Below, piece by piece: positions 5,844 through 12,137 of a DNA stretch of 12,137 bases. The stretch covers positions 1 through 12,137 of the forward strand of contig JAYTUU010000007.1 of the NCBI GenBank assembly GCA_043744375.1, in the 5' to 3' direction. The stretch is from CAIYPH01 sp043744375. GTDB taxonomy: Bacteria; Pseudomonadota; Alphaproteobacteria; Acetobacterales; Acetobacteraceae. Each line of letters opens with the position of its first letter. Position 1 is the first letter of the stretch. The notes beneath the pieces were generated by a model that saw only the letters and a list, made by a program, of their open reading frames with translations, had not been told where the DNA came from and did no database searches. The translations under genes were made by a program, and so were the position numbers.

Positions 5844-6554
5844 TCAAACCGCCAGATACTTCCGCTTCACGTCCTCATCCGCCATCAGCGCCTCGATCGC
5901 CCCTTGCCAGACCACGTGCCCCTTATCGATGACGACCGCATGCGTCGCGATATCGAGGCAGAAATGCAGGTTCTGTTCGGCCACGATCAGCGTCACTCCC
6001 ATCCGTCGCAACTCTCCAACGAGTTCGCCGATCCGTTCGACGATCACCGGCGCGAGTCCTTCCGAGGGTTCATCGAGCAGCAGCAGATCGGGGTTCCCCA
6101 TCAGCGTCCGCGCGATGGTGAGCATCTGCTGCTCGCCGCCCGAAAGCCGCCCGGCCATCCGCCCGCGCATGCCCGCGAGAATAGGAAATATTCCCCACAC
6201 CCGCTCCAGCGTCCAGTCCCGCCGCCCGCCGCGCCCGGCCTTGGCGCCGATCAGCAGATTGTCCTCGATCGAGTGCTCCGGGAACACCTGGCGGTCCTCC
6301 GGCACATAGCCGATCCCGGCCCGCGCGATCGCATCGGCCGAGCGCCCGCGCATTTCCACCCCATGCACGCGCACCGAACCTTTCGCCGGTGGTGCCAGCC
6401 CGATGATCGCCTTCATCGTCGTCGATTTGCCTGCCCCGTTGCGCCCGAGCAGCGCGAGCGACTGCCCTTCCAGCACCTCGAAGCTCACGCCGAACAGAAT
6501 GCGGCTGGCGCCATAGAACACGTCGATCCCGGCGACTTCCAGCAGCGCGCTCAT
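5844..6554 (-). CDS. livF: Branched-chain amino acid-type ABC transporter, ATP-binding protein LivF
   Basis: 236 residues, the usual LivF length. It shows Walker A GRNGAGKS at 37-44, a Q-loop at Gln89 in VPEDRQVFP, ABC signature LSGGEQ at 137-142, Walker B LLLLDEP at 157-163 (Glu162) and AEQN at 192-195, where LivF proteins carry Gln in place of the switch His. It forms an ATPase pair with LivG on the cytoplasmic face of the LivHM channel and powers uptake of the ligand delivered by LivK. It is the last gene of the operon, and its ATG overlaps the livG stop by 4 bp. All nucleotide-binding motifs are intact. The family also includes transporters for amides and aromatic acids, so the substrate is not fixed by sequence. 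Confidence 0.93.
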   Translation of the reverse strand: MSALLEVAGIDVFYGASRILFGVSFEVLEGQSLALLGRNGAGKSTTMKAIIGLAPPAKGSVRVHGVEMRGRSADAIARAGIGYVPEDRQVFPEHSIEDNLLIGAKAGRGGRRDWTLERVWGIFPILAGMRGRMAGRLSGGEQQMLTIARTLMGNPDLLLLDEPSEGLAPVIVERIGELVGELRRMGVTLIVAEQNLHFCLDIATHAVVIDKGHVVWQGAIEALMADEDVKRKYLAV

Positions 6555-7318
6555 GCCGCCGCCGCCGCCGCGTGGCGTTCGGCGGACTTGCCGAGATACG
6601 CTTCGATCACCGCCGGATTGGCGCGGATCGCCGCCGCATCCCCTTCCGCGAGCACCGCGCCATACGACAGCACCCGGATCGTCTGCGCAACAGAAAACAC
6701 GATATCCATGTCATGCTCGATGAACACCAGCGTCAGCCCGCCGAGCCGCCAGAGCCGCTGCACCGTCTCGATCATCTGCCAGCGCTCCTCCGGCCCCATC
6801 CCGGCGGTGGGTTCGTCGAGCAGCAACACCTTCGGCTCCAGCGCCAGCGCGAGCCCGATATCCAGCAGCTTCTGGTCGCCATGGCTGAGGTTCGCGCTCA
6901 GCACGTCGGCCGCCCGTTCAAGCTGCAACAGCGCCAGCACCCGCTCCGTCTGCGCGCCGATCGCCGCCTCCGGAAACCGCCCGAACAGCCGCATCGACCG
7001 CCCCTGATGCGCCTGCACGGCCGCGCCCAGCACTTCGCGCACGGTAAACGAGGGAAACAAACTCGCCACCTGGAACGCCCGCCCGACACCTTTGTGCACG
7101 ATCGCGCGCGGCGAAAGCCCGGCGATATCGGCGCCATCGAGCAGGATTTTCCCGGCATCCGGCACCAGCCGCCCGGTGATCAGATTGAACAGCGTGGTCT
7201 TGCCCGCCCCGTTCGGCCCGATCACCGCGGTCAGCGACCCCGTCGGGAAATCCAGCGTCACATCGCGCGTCGCCGCCACCCCGCCGAACGACTTCTTCAA
7301 GCCCACAAGCTGCAACAT
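6551..7318 (-). CDS. livG: Branched-chain amino acid-type ABC transporter, ATP-binding protein LivG
   Basis: 255 residues from ATG 7318 (MLQLVGLKKSFGG). This start is preferred over the longer frame from 7381 because it sits 1 bp after the livM stop, has GGAGAG upstream and begins where LivG homologues begin. Walker A GPNGAGKT at 34-41, Q-loop Gln83 (GRAFQVASLFP), signature LSHGDQ at 144-149, Walker B LLLDEP at 165-170 (Glu169), switch His202 in FIEHDMD. The LSHGDQ form of the signature is common in LivG-like proteins and not a defect. It partners LivF to hydrolyse ATP for import. The C-terminus ends in a short Ala-rich run. Confidence 0.93.
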   Translation of the reverse strand: MLQLVGLKKSFGGVAATRDVTLDFPTGSLTAVIGPNGAGKTTLFNLITGRLVPDAGKILLDGADIAGLSPRAIVHKGVGRAFQVASLFPSFTVREVLGAAVQAHQGRSMRLFGRFPEAAIGAQTERVLALLQLERAADVLSANLSHGDQKLLDIGLALALEPKVLLLDEPTAGMGPEERWQMIETVQRLWRLGGLTLVFIEHDMDIVFSVAQTIRVLSYGAVLAEGDAAAIRANPAVIEAYLGKSAERHAAAAAA

Positions 7319-7319
7319 C

Positions 7320-8276
7320 TCAGCTCTCCGTCCGCAAGGCGGCCTGCCGCCGGCCCTCAAGCCGTTCCGCGACAATATCAAGAAGGCCCTTGCGGAAGCC
7401 GAACACGAACAGCAGGATCACCAGCCCGAGCACAAGCTCGGTATGTTCGGTATACACCACCGTGACATCGTTCAGAACCCGCAACAGAATGGTGCCCAGC
7501 ACCGGCCCGAGGAACACCCGCGACCCGCCCATCAGGATCATGAAGATCGCCTCGCCCGAGGTCGTCCAGAACCCGAAATTAGGATACGCCCCAGAAACGA
7601 ACAACGTCAGCAATATCCCACCGACGCCGGCCACCACGGCAGAAATCACGAACGCCACCAGTTTGGCGCGGAACACGTCAATGCCCAGGAACGCCGCCCG
7701 CTCGGCATTGTCGCGGATCATCCGCAGCGTCGCCCCGAACGGCGACACGGTCACCTGGCGCAACACCACCAGGCTGCCCACGAAACACACCGAGCAGAAC
7801 CAGTACAACTGGGTCCGGTCCGTCAGGTCAATGCCAAGAAACACCGGCCGCGGAATGCCGCCCATCAACCCCTGGTCCCCACCCGTCAGCGGTACCCAGC
7901 CGAGGATCAGGTTATAGATCAGCATCTGGATCGCCAGCGTCAGGAACGCGAAATACGTCTCCGTCAACCGCACACAGATCGCCCCGATCACCACGGCGGC
8001 CACCGCGGTGAACGCCAGGGCAAACACAAACGCCACCGGAATGGAAAATTGGCCTGACTGCATCGCCAACCCGAACGCGTAGGCCCCCAACGCGAAGAAC
8101 ATCGCATGCCCGAACGACACCAGCCCCGTCGTCCCGATCAGCAAGTTCAACGACACCGACAGCAGCGCATAGGCCATGCCGAACATCAGGAAATCCCGCA
8201 GCGACGGCGTCAGCCCGAGCGCCGGCAGAACCGCCAGCGCCAGCAAACCGCCAGCCGCGATCAGGGCATCTCTCAT
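7320..8276 (-). CDS. livM: Branched-chain amino acid-type ABC transporter permease LivM
   Basis: 318 residues with about eight to ten hydrophobic segments. Conserved LivM wording includes LNLLIGTTGLVSFGHAMFFALGAYA (about 43-67, shown here only as a landmark), TGGDQGLMG, and the cytoplasmic coupling loop SPFGATLRMIRDNAERAAFLGID, which contacts the ATPase subunits. GGSRVFLGPVLGTILL near the end is also typical. With LivH it forms the inner-membrane pore. Its ATG overlaps the livH stop by 4 bp (ATGA), so the two permeases are translationally coupled. No truncation is seen. Confidence 0.93.
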   Translation of the reverse strand: MRDALIAAGGLLALAVLPALGLTPSLRDFLMFGMAYALLSVSLNLLIGTTGLVSFGHAMFFALGAYAFGLAMQSGQFSIPVAFVFALAFTAVAAVVIGAICVRLTETYFAFLTLAIQMLIYNLILGWVPLTGGDQGLMGGIPRPVFLGIDLTDRTQLYWFCSVCFVGSLVVLRQVTVSPFGATLRMIRDNAERAAFLGIDVFRAKLVAFVISAVVAGVGGILLTLFVSGAYPNFGFWTTSGEAIFMILMGGSRVFLGPVLGTILLRVLNDVTVVYTEHTELVLGLVILLFVFGFRKGLLDIVAERLEGRRQAALRTES

Positions 8277-9175
8277 CGCCCCTTCCTCCCGAACAACCCC
8301 TCGGGCCGGATGATCAGCACCAGCGCCATGATCAGGAACATCACCCCGTCAACGAACAACGGAAACCCGATCGAACCGAAAGACCGCGTCAGCCCCATCA
8401 GCAGCGCCGCCACCAGCGCGCCCCCGATCGAGCCCATGCCGCCGATCACGGTGACGACGAAGCTCTCGATCAAAATCGAAAACCCCATCCCCGGCGACAG
8501 CGACCGCACCGGCGCCGCCAGCGCCCCGGCCGCCCCCGCCAGCATCGCGCCCAGCCCGAACACGAGCGCAAAATACCGGTTCACCGGTATCCCCAGCGCC
8601 GACACCATCGGCGCATTCACCGCCGCCGCGCGCACGATCTTGCCGAACTGCGTGCGCGCGATCACTGCCCACAGCCCGAGCCCGATCGCCGCCGACGTTG
8701 CGATCAAGAACAGATAAAACGGCGGCACCACGCCGCCGAATATCCGCCACGGCCGCACGCGGAACTCCTCGGGCATGCCCATCGACAACGATGAAGGTCC
8801 CCACACGATCTTCACCAGATCATCGCCGATCAGCACAACCGCATAGCACACCAGCAACTGCATCAGCACGTTCGAACCATACACCCTGCTCATCAGGAAC
8901 CGCTCGAACAACACCCCCAGAATCGCCGTCGCCAGCGCCGCCCCCACCACGGCAACGAAGTAGTTCCCCGTCACCTGATAGATCGACCACGCAATATACG
9001 CGCCCGCCATATACAGCGAGCCATGCGCGAAATTGGTGATGTTCAGCACGCCGAAAATCAGCGTCACCCCTGATGCGATCAGGAACAACAACATGCCGAT
9101 GATCAGCCCGCTGGTCATCTGCGTCACAATGCACGATGCGCCGCCGAGGCAGCGCATCAGAGCTTCCGGATCCAT
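8273..9175 (-). CDS. livH: Branched-chain amino acid-type ABC transporter permease LivH
   Basis: 300 residues, usual length for LivH. Landmarks are GVTLIFGVLNITNFAHGSLYM near the start, the coupling loop RTQFGKIVRAAAVNAPMVSALGI (about 190-210), and FVVTVIGGMGSIGGALVAALLMGL followed by IIRPEGLFGRKG at the end. These are hallmark LivH segments, with about eight membrane spans. Start ATG 9175 has GTGAGGG about 8 bp upstream; Met7 and Met20 are possible later starts. It lies 34 bp after the livK stop and pairs with LivM as the second half of the channel. Confidence 0.93.
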   Translation of the reverse strand: MDPEALMRCLGGASCIVTQMTSGLIIGMLLFLIASGVTLIFGVLNITNFAHGSLYMAGAYIAWSIYQVTGNYFVAVVGAALATAILGVLFERFLMSRVYGSNVLMQLLVCYAVVLIGDDLVKIVWGPSSLSMGMPEEFRVRPWRIFGGVVPPFYLFLIATSAAIGLGLWAVIARTQFGKIVRAAAVNAPMVSALGIPVNRYFALVFGLGAMLAGAAGALAAPVRSLSPGMGFSILIESFVVTVIGGMGSIGGALVAALLMGLTRSFGSIGFPLFVDGVMFLIMALVLIIRPEGLFGRKGR

Positions 9176-9209
9176 CTACGCCCTCACCAACCCAAAGGTC
9201 GTAACGCGA

Positions 9210-10460
9210 TCAAACATACCCGGACTTCTTCTTCCACTGCTTCTCAAGCTCGTTGATCGGCCCCCAATCCGCCGCCACGAACCCGGTGATGAACGGCTCC
9301 TTCGGCGCCGACAACCCGAAGCCGATATAGTAGTCCACCAGCGTATGATCCTCGGCCCGCATCGTCAGCGTCCCCTTGGTGCCGAAAATGCTCTTGATCG
9401 TCCGCCCCTTGATCGCCGCTGCAAGCTTCTTGCCGCTGGTATCCCCGCCGGTCTCCTTCAGCGCCTCCACCACATACTCGGCGGCGACCGCATTCTCCCA
9501 CGACCAGTTGGTCGGCTTGTGCTTGTTCAGCGCCATATACGTCTGATACCACGCCTCGTTCTCCGGCGTCGGCGGAATGGTCCGGTTATAGCGCCCGCCC
9601 GAATACACGCCCTGCGGAAACTGCTTGACCTGATCGACAATCCCGTAATCCCCGAGATTGACCATGAAGCTCGTCAACTTGTCGAACAGACCATACAAGT
9701 TCGCCTGATCAATAAACGCCACCAGGTCGCCGCCCCACAGCGCCGAATACACGGCGTCCACATTGGCGTTCAGCACTTTCGTCACCACCTCGGTGTAGTC
9801 CGGCTGGAACAATTTCGGCCAGGCTTCCTCAACCACCTTGATCGACGGCTCGAAATGCGTCGCATATTCCATGAACTGCGCGGTATTGTCGCGGCCATAC
9901 GCATAGTCGGGCGAGCAGGTCAGCCACCGCTTCAACCCCTTCGCCTTGGCAATCCGCGCCGCATACTCGCCGCCGCCGATCGCGTCATGAATGCCCTGCC
10001 GCGCCGTGCGGAACGCGGTCGCCACATGCAGCTTCGGGTCCGCCGTCAACGACGACGTTTCGGAATTGCTATGAATACACAGCACCCCCATCTCGCGGAT
10101 CACCTCCTGCACGGCAAACGACGCCGAGGACGCTTCCGCATCAATGATGATCACGCAGCCATCGTTGTTGATCAGATCGCGCGTCACCTTGGCCGCCTCC
10201 TGCGGCGCCCCCTTGCTGTCGCGCACCACCAGTTCGACCTTGCGCCCGTTGATCCCGCCGGCCGCATTGAACTTGTCGAAAATCGTCCTGAGACCGCCCA
10301 CCGAGGACGCCCCCAACAACGCCACCCGGCCAGACTGGATCGTCGGCACCCCGATCTTGATCACCCCGGTCTGCCCATAGGAAATCGCCGGCATCGCCAG
10401 CGCGCCCACGCCACTCGCCACGCCCCCGGCCAATACCGCCCGCCGCCCGATCTTGCGCAT
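9210..10460 (-). CDS. livK: Branched-chain amino acid-type ABC transporter periplasmic substrate-binding protein
   Basis: 416 residues from ATG 10460 (MRKIGRRAVLAGG). The longer frame from 10526 is rejected because it would run through the promoter and bury the signal peptide. The N-terminus has a Tat-like signal (GRRAVLAG, then a hydrophobic run to about residue 30), suggesting folded export. The mature part begins VIKIGVPTIQSG and follows the Peripla_BP_6 type I binding fold: GGINGRKVELVVRDSKGAP, SSASFAVQEVIREMGV, SPDYAYGRDN, and AVYSALWGGDLVAFIDQA. It captures the ligand and docks on LivHM. It is the first gene of the operon. Members of this family bind leucine-type amino acids, but also amides, aromatic acids and urea, so the ligand is open. 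Confidence 0.9.
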   Translation of the reverse strand: MRKIGRRAVLAGGVASGVGALAMPAISYGQTGVIKIGVPTIQSGRVALLGASSVGGLRTIFDKFNAAGGINGRKVELVVRDSKGAPQEAAKVTRDLINNDGCVIIIDAEASSASFAVQEVIREMGVLCIHSNSETSSLTADPKLHVATAFRTARQGIHDAIGGGEYAARIAKAKGLKRWLTCSPDYAYGRDNTAQFMEYATHFEPSIKVVEEAWPKLFQPDYTEVVTKVLNANVDAVYSALWGGDLVAFIDQANLYGLFDKLTSFMVNLGDYGIVDQVKQFPQGVYSGGRYNRTIPPTPENEAWYQTYMALNKHKPTNWSWENAVAAEYVVEALKETGGDTSGKKLAAAIKGRTIKSIFGTKGTLTMRAEDHTLVDYYIGFGLSAPKEPFITGFVAADWGPINELEKQWKKKSGYV

Positions 10461-10495
10461 CGCATCCCCCGTTTGTTGGAAACCTTGCCCCTGCG

Positions 10496-10523
10496 ATACA
10501 GGCGCGCCCCCGCCAAGGTCAAG
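10496..10523 (-). promoter_or_regulatory. Candidate promoter of the livKHMGF operon
   Basis: On the minus strand CTTGAC (10523-10518) is followed after 16 bp by CTGTAT (10501-10496). This fits the alphaproteobacterial sigma-70 pattern CTTGAC-N17-CTATAT closely. Transcription would begin near 10488, giving a leader of about 28 nt with GGGGGA just before ATG 10460. Identified by eye only. Confidence 0.5.
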
Positions 10524-10539
10524 CACGCCGTTTCAAGGG

Positions 10540-10586
10540 CAGGGCCATCGGGTGAAGGGAAAGGCAGTGCTCACCCGATTGCCCTG
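10540..10586. promoter_or_regulatory. 16-bp imperfect inverted repeat between the divergent operons
   Basis: CAGGGCCATCGGGTGA (10540-10555) and TCACCCGATTGCCCTG (10571-10586) are inverted copies with one mismatch, separated by 15 bp (arm centres 31 bp apart, about three helical turns). It starts 17 bp upstream of the liv -35 box. It could be a regulator site serving liv, the TPR gene, or both, or form a hairpin in RNA. No regulator gene is adjacent. Confidence 0.55.
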
Positions 10587-10786
10587 GGCGGCGACGGTAT
10601 CAACTATACGTCCGACACCCGCATATGCGCTAACATAAGAAAGGCCAAGGCTTTGCCGTCGCCGCGCAAGCGGCGCGTCGGAGGACCCACCCTGGGACGA
10701 GGGCCTTCGGAAACCCGTTACGTTTCCCCTTGCCATCCCTCTCCGCACCGGCAACCATGCCACTCCGCCAACCGAGGAGCACCCCG
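10587..10786. other. Rest of the divergent gap before the TPR gene
   Basis: No convincing gene. It contains CTATAC (10604-10609), a possible rightward -10 with only a weak -35 (TTGCCC at 10579, spacing 19), a 10-bp palindrome CGCATATGCG (10620-10629), and a hairpin CGCCGC-GCAA-GCGGCG (10660-10675). From about 10643 to 10715 the wording (AAGGCCAAGGCTTTGCC, GAGGGCCTTCGG) resembles a dispersed non-coding repeat, judged by style only. GAGGAG at 10774-10779 is the ribosome site of the TPR gene. Confidence 0.45.
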
Positions 10787-11512
10787 ATGAGCCTCACCGC
10801 CCTCCTCACCGCCCTCCTCGCCAACGCCACCGGCAAACTCCTCAAAGTCGCCACCACCCTCCTCTTCAAAGGCCCCGGCAAACCCGTCATCGCCCGCGAC
10901 AAAGGCATCGACCCCGATGATTTCTGGTCCTGGATCGATCTCGGCGACCTCCTCACCACCACCGGCACCCTCCAAGCCGCCCGCTCCGCCTTCGACTCCG
11001 CCCGCGCCGCCGCCCAACGCTCCGGCAACGAACGCGACCTCTCCGTCAGCCACGACAAGATCGGCGACATCCAGCACGCCCAGGGCAACCTCCAAGCCGC
11101 CCTCGCCGCCTACACCGCCGCCATCGGCATCCGCAAAACCCTCGCCGCCGCCGATCCCGCCAACACCGAATGGCAGCGCGACCTCGCCATCAGCCACAGC
11201 AACATCGGCGACATCCAGCGCGCCCAGGGCAACCTCCAAGCCGCCCTCGCCGCCTTCACCGCCGCCATCGACATCGCCAAAACCCTCGCCGCCGCCGATC
11301 CCGCCAACACCCAATGGCAGCGCGACCTCTCCGTCAGCCACACGAAGGTCGGCGACATCCAGCGCGCCCAGGGCGACTTCGTAGGCGCCCGCATCGCCTT
11401 CACCGCCGCCAGGGGAATCCACGAACGCCTCACCGCCCTCGACCCGACCAACGCCGAATGGCGCAACGACCTCGCCGTCATCCGCCGCCTCATCGCCTCC
11501 CTCCCCCCCTGA
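10787..11512 (+). CDS. Small tetratricopeptide repeat protein
   Basis: 241 residues from ATG 10787, chosen over an upstream in-frame ATG at 10730 because GAGGAG lies 7 bp before it. Residues 1-27 are hydrophobic with Lys (MSLTALLTALLANATGKLLK) and might anchor the protein in the membrane. A half TPR at about 44-82 is followed by three 48-residue units (83-130, 131-178, 179-226) of the form RDLxxSHxKIGDIQxAQGNL, AALAAxTAAIxI, KTLAAADPANTxWQ, ending in a partial fourth. This is the WQRDLSVSHxKIGD class of TPR repeats, found in alphaproteobacteria and cyanobacteria. TPRs bind partner proteins; no catalytic domain is present. The stop lies 3 bp before the Gly-rich surface protein, so the two are almost certainly co-transcribed, and the TPR protein may assist its export or assembly (inference). 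Confidence 0.8.
   Translation: MSLTALLTALLANATGKLLKVATTLLFKGPGKPVIARDKGIDPDDFWSWIDLGDLLTTTGTLQAARSAFDSARAAAQRSGNERDLSVSHDKIGDIQHAQGNLQAALAAYTAAIGIRKTLAAADPANTEWQRDLAISHSNIGDIQRAQGNLQAALAAFTAAIDIAKTLAAADPANTQWQRDLSVSHTKVGDIQRAQGDFVGARIAFTAARGIHERLTALDPTNAEWRNDLAVIRRLIASLPP
11033..11464 (+). repeat. Three tandem 144-bp TPR-coding repeats
   Basis: Units at 11033-11176, 11177-11320 and 11321-11464. Long stretches of the first two are identical at DNA level, for example CCTCGCCGCCGCCGATCCCG and GCGACATCCAG; the third diverges in its second half (FVGARIAF). Near-identity in DNA points to recent duplication or gene conversion, and the copy number may vary among strains. Confidence 0.85.
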
Positions 11513-11515
11513 CCC

Positions 11516-12137
11516 ATGCCCATCACCACCGAGGCCGAACTCAACGCCGCCCTCCTCGCTTTCGCCGGCACCGCCACGACCACCACCCTCACCCTCTCCG
11601 CCAGCTTCACCCTCTCCGCCCCCCTCACCCCCATCACCCTCGCCGGCGGCAGTCTCACCGTCATCGGCAACGGCCACACCATTGACGGCGGCGGCCTCCA
11701 GCGCGGCCTCATCCTCGCCAGCGGCACGCTGAACCTGGCGGATCTCACCTTCGCCAACACCGCCACATCGGGCGGCAACGGCGGCGCCGCCCTCGGCTCC
11801 TACGCGTCCGGCGGCGGCGGCGGCGGCGGCCTCGGCGGCGGCCTCTTCCTCGCGCCAGGCACCACGGCCACCCTCATTGCCACCCGCTTCCTCAACAACC
11901 GCGCCACCGGCGGCAACGGCGCCAGCTACACCCTCTCCTTCGGCAACAACGCCAGCGGCGGCGGCGGCGGCATGGGCGGGCACGGCACCCCCGGCACTGC
12001 CCCCGCCGGCATCTACACCGACGGCCAGGGCGGCGGCCTCCTCCCCAACCCGCATGGAATCCCGACCACAATCGGCAGCGGCGGCGCCGGCGCCAGCGCC
12101 CCCGGCAGCACCGCCAGCCCCGGCGGCTTCGGCGGTG
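11516..12137 (+). CDS. Gly-rich beta-helix-like surface or secreted protein, partial (continues beyond window)
   Basis: Open reading frame from ATG 11516 with no stop before the window ends (207 codons). It starts MPITTEAELNAALLAFAG, then TTTLTLSASFTLSAPL, LTVIGNGHTIDGGG, LQRGLILASGTLNLADLTFA, and SGGNGGAALG. This is the opening of right-handed beta-helix passenger proteins in which each rung reads as a short beta strand. Gly-rich runs (GGGGGGGLGGGLFLAPG, NNRATGGNGAS, SGGGGGMGGHG) follow. No classical signal peptide is visible, as with the Hint protein upstream in the window. Similar proteins are large adhesin- or matrix-like products, and some end in Hint_2, which cannot be checked here. The ATG is 3 bp after the TPR stop and lacks its own strong ribosome site, so translation is probably coupled. 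Confidence 0.75.
   Translation, partial: MPITTEAELNAALLAFAGTATTTTLTLSASFTLSAPLTPITLAGGSLTVIGNGHTIDGGGLQRGLILASGTLNLADLTFANTATSGGNGGAALGSYASGGGGGGGLGGGLFLAPGTTATLIATRFLNNRATGGNGASYTLSFGNNASGGGGGMGGHGTPGTAPAGIYTDGQGGGLLPNPHGIPTTIGSGGAGASAPGSTASPGGFGG

Noticed and set aside
5588..5932. Plus- and minus-strand ORFs in the convergent gap
   Set aside because: They run through palindromic repeats and into livF antisense, with no ribosome sites or family resemblance.
6873..6890. LivG signature LSHGDQ as a defective ABC motif
   Set aside because: LSHGDQ or LSYGQQ forms are normal in LivG-like ATPases, and all other motifs are intact.
10461..10526. N-terminal extension of the binding protein from 10526
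   Set aside because: It would place 22 residues before the Tat-like signal peptide and overlap the promoter; ATG 10460 has a purine-rich site upstream.
9033..10790. 585-codon plus-strand ORF across livK
   Set aside because: Arg/His/Pro-rich antisense shadow of the binding-protein gene; livK has complete family features.
10718..12055. 445-codon minus-strand ORF opposite the TPR and Gly-rich genes
   Set aside because: Gly/Ala/Glu-rich shadow with repeats that merely reflect the 144-bp TPR units.

Overview
The window looks like chromosomal DNA of a high-GC alphaproteobacterium, most likely Acetobacteraceae or a close Rhodospirillales relative. This rests on strong C/G-ending codon use, a Hint_2-type surface protein, a Tat-like signal on the amino-acid binding protein, DUF6362-like and AAA ATPase genes typical of alphaproteobacterial prophages, and CGTCATTGCGAG-type dispersed palindromes. 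The taxonomic call is inference; no rRNA or marker gene is present.

Region 1 (1-2966) is a compact phage-like or mobile-element control and replication module. A leftward XRE/cI-type repressor (cut by the window edge) is divergent from three tightly coupled rightward genes: a small Myb/SANT-like HTH protein, a RepA/AAA_25-type ATPase with Walker A and B motifs, and a DUF6362-like protein. The divergent gap holds two palindromes that look like repressor operators. The first part of the DUF6362-like gene carries twelve direct copies of ATGGCGC, mostly at exact 12-bp steps. They flank a large hairpin and a lower-GC patch, a layout that recalls an iteron origin embedded in a replication gene. No integrase, attachment site or structural phage gene is visible.

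Region 2 (3118-5544) is a single gene for an 808-residue beta-rich protein ending in a Hint_2 (Hedgehog/intein-like) domain and a conserved tail. It converges on the liv operon across a 299-bp gap (5545-5843). That gap is filled with nested palindromic repeats: a terminator-like hairpin at each end, as an inverted pair, and two REP-like units between them.

Region 3 (10460-5844, minus strand) is a complete branched-chain amino-acid-type ABC importer in the order livK-livH-livM-livG-livF, with 4-bp ATGA overlaps or 1-bp gaps between most genes and a plausible promoter upstream of livK. The binding protein captures the ligand in the periplasm, LivH and LivM form the channel, and LivG and LivF hydrolyse ATP.

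Region 4 (10787-12137, plus strand) is a two-gene unit: a small TPR protein with three near-identical 48-residue repeats, followed 3 bp later by the start of a Gly-rich, beta-helix-like surface protein that runs off the window and needs the adjacent sequence. The 326-bp divergent gap between regions 3 and 4 contains a 16-bp imperfect inverted repeat.
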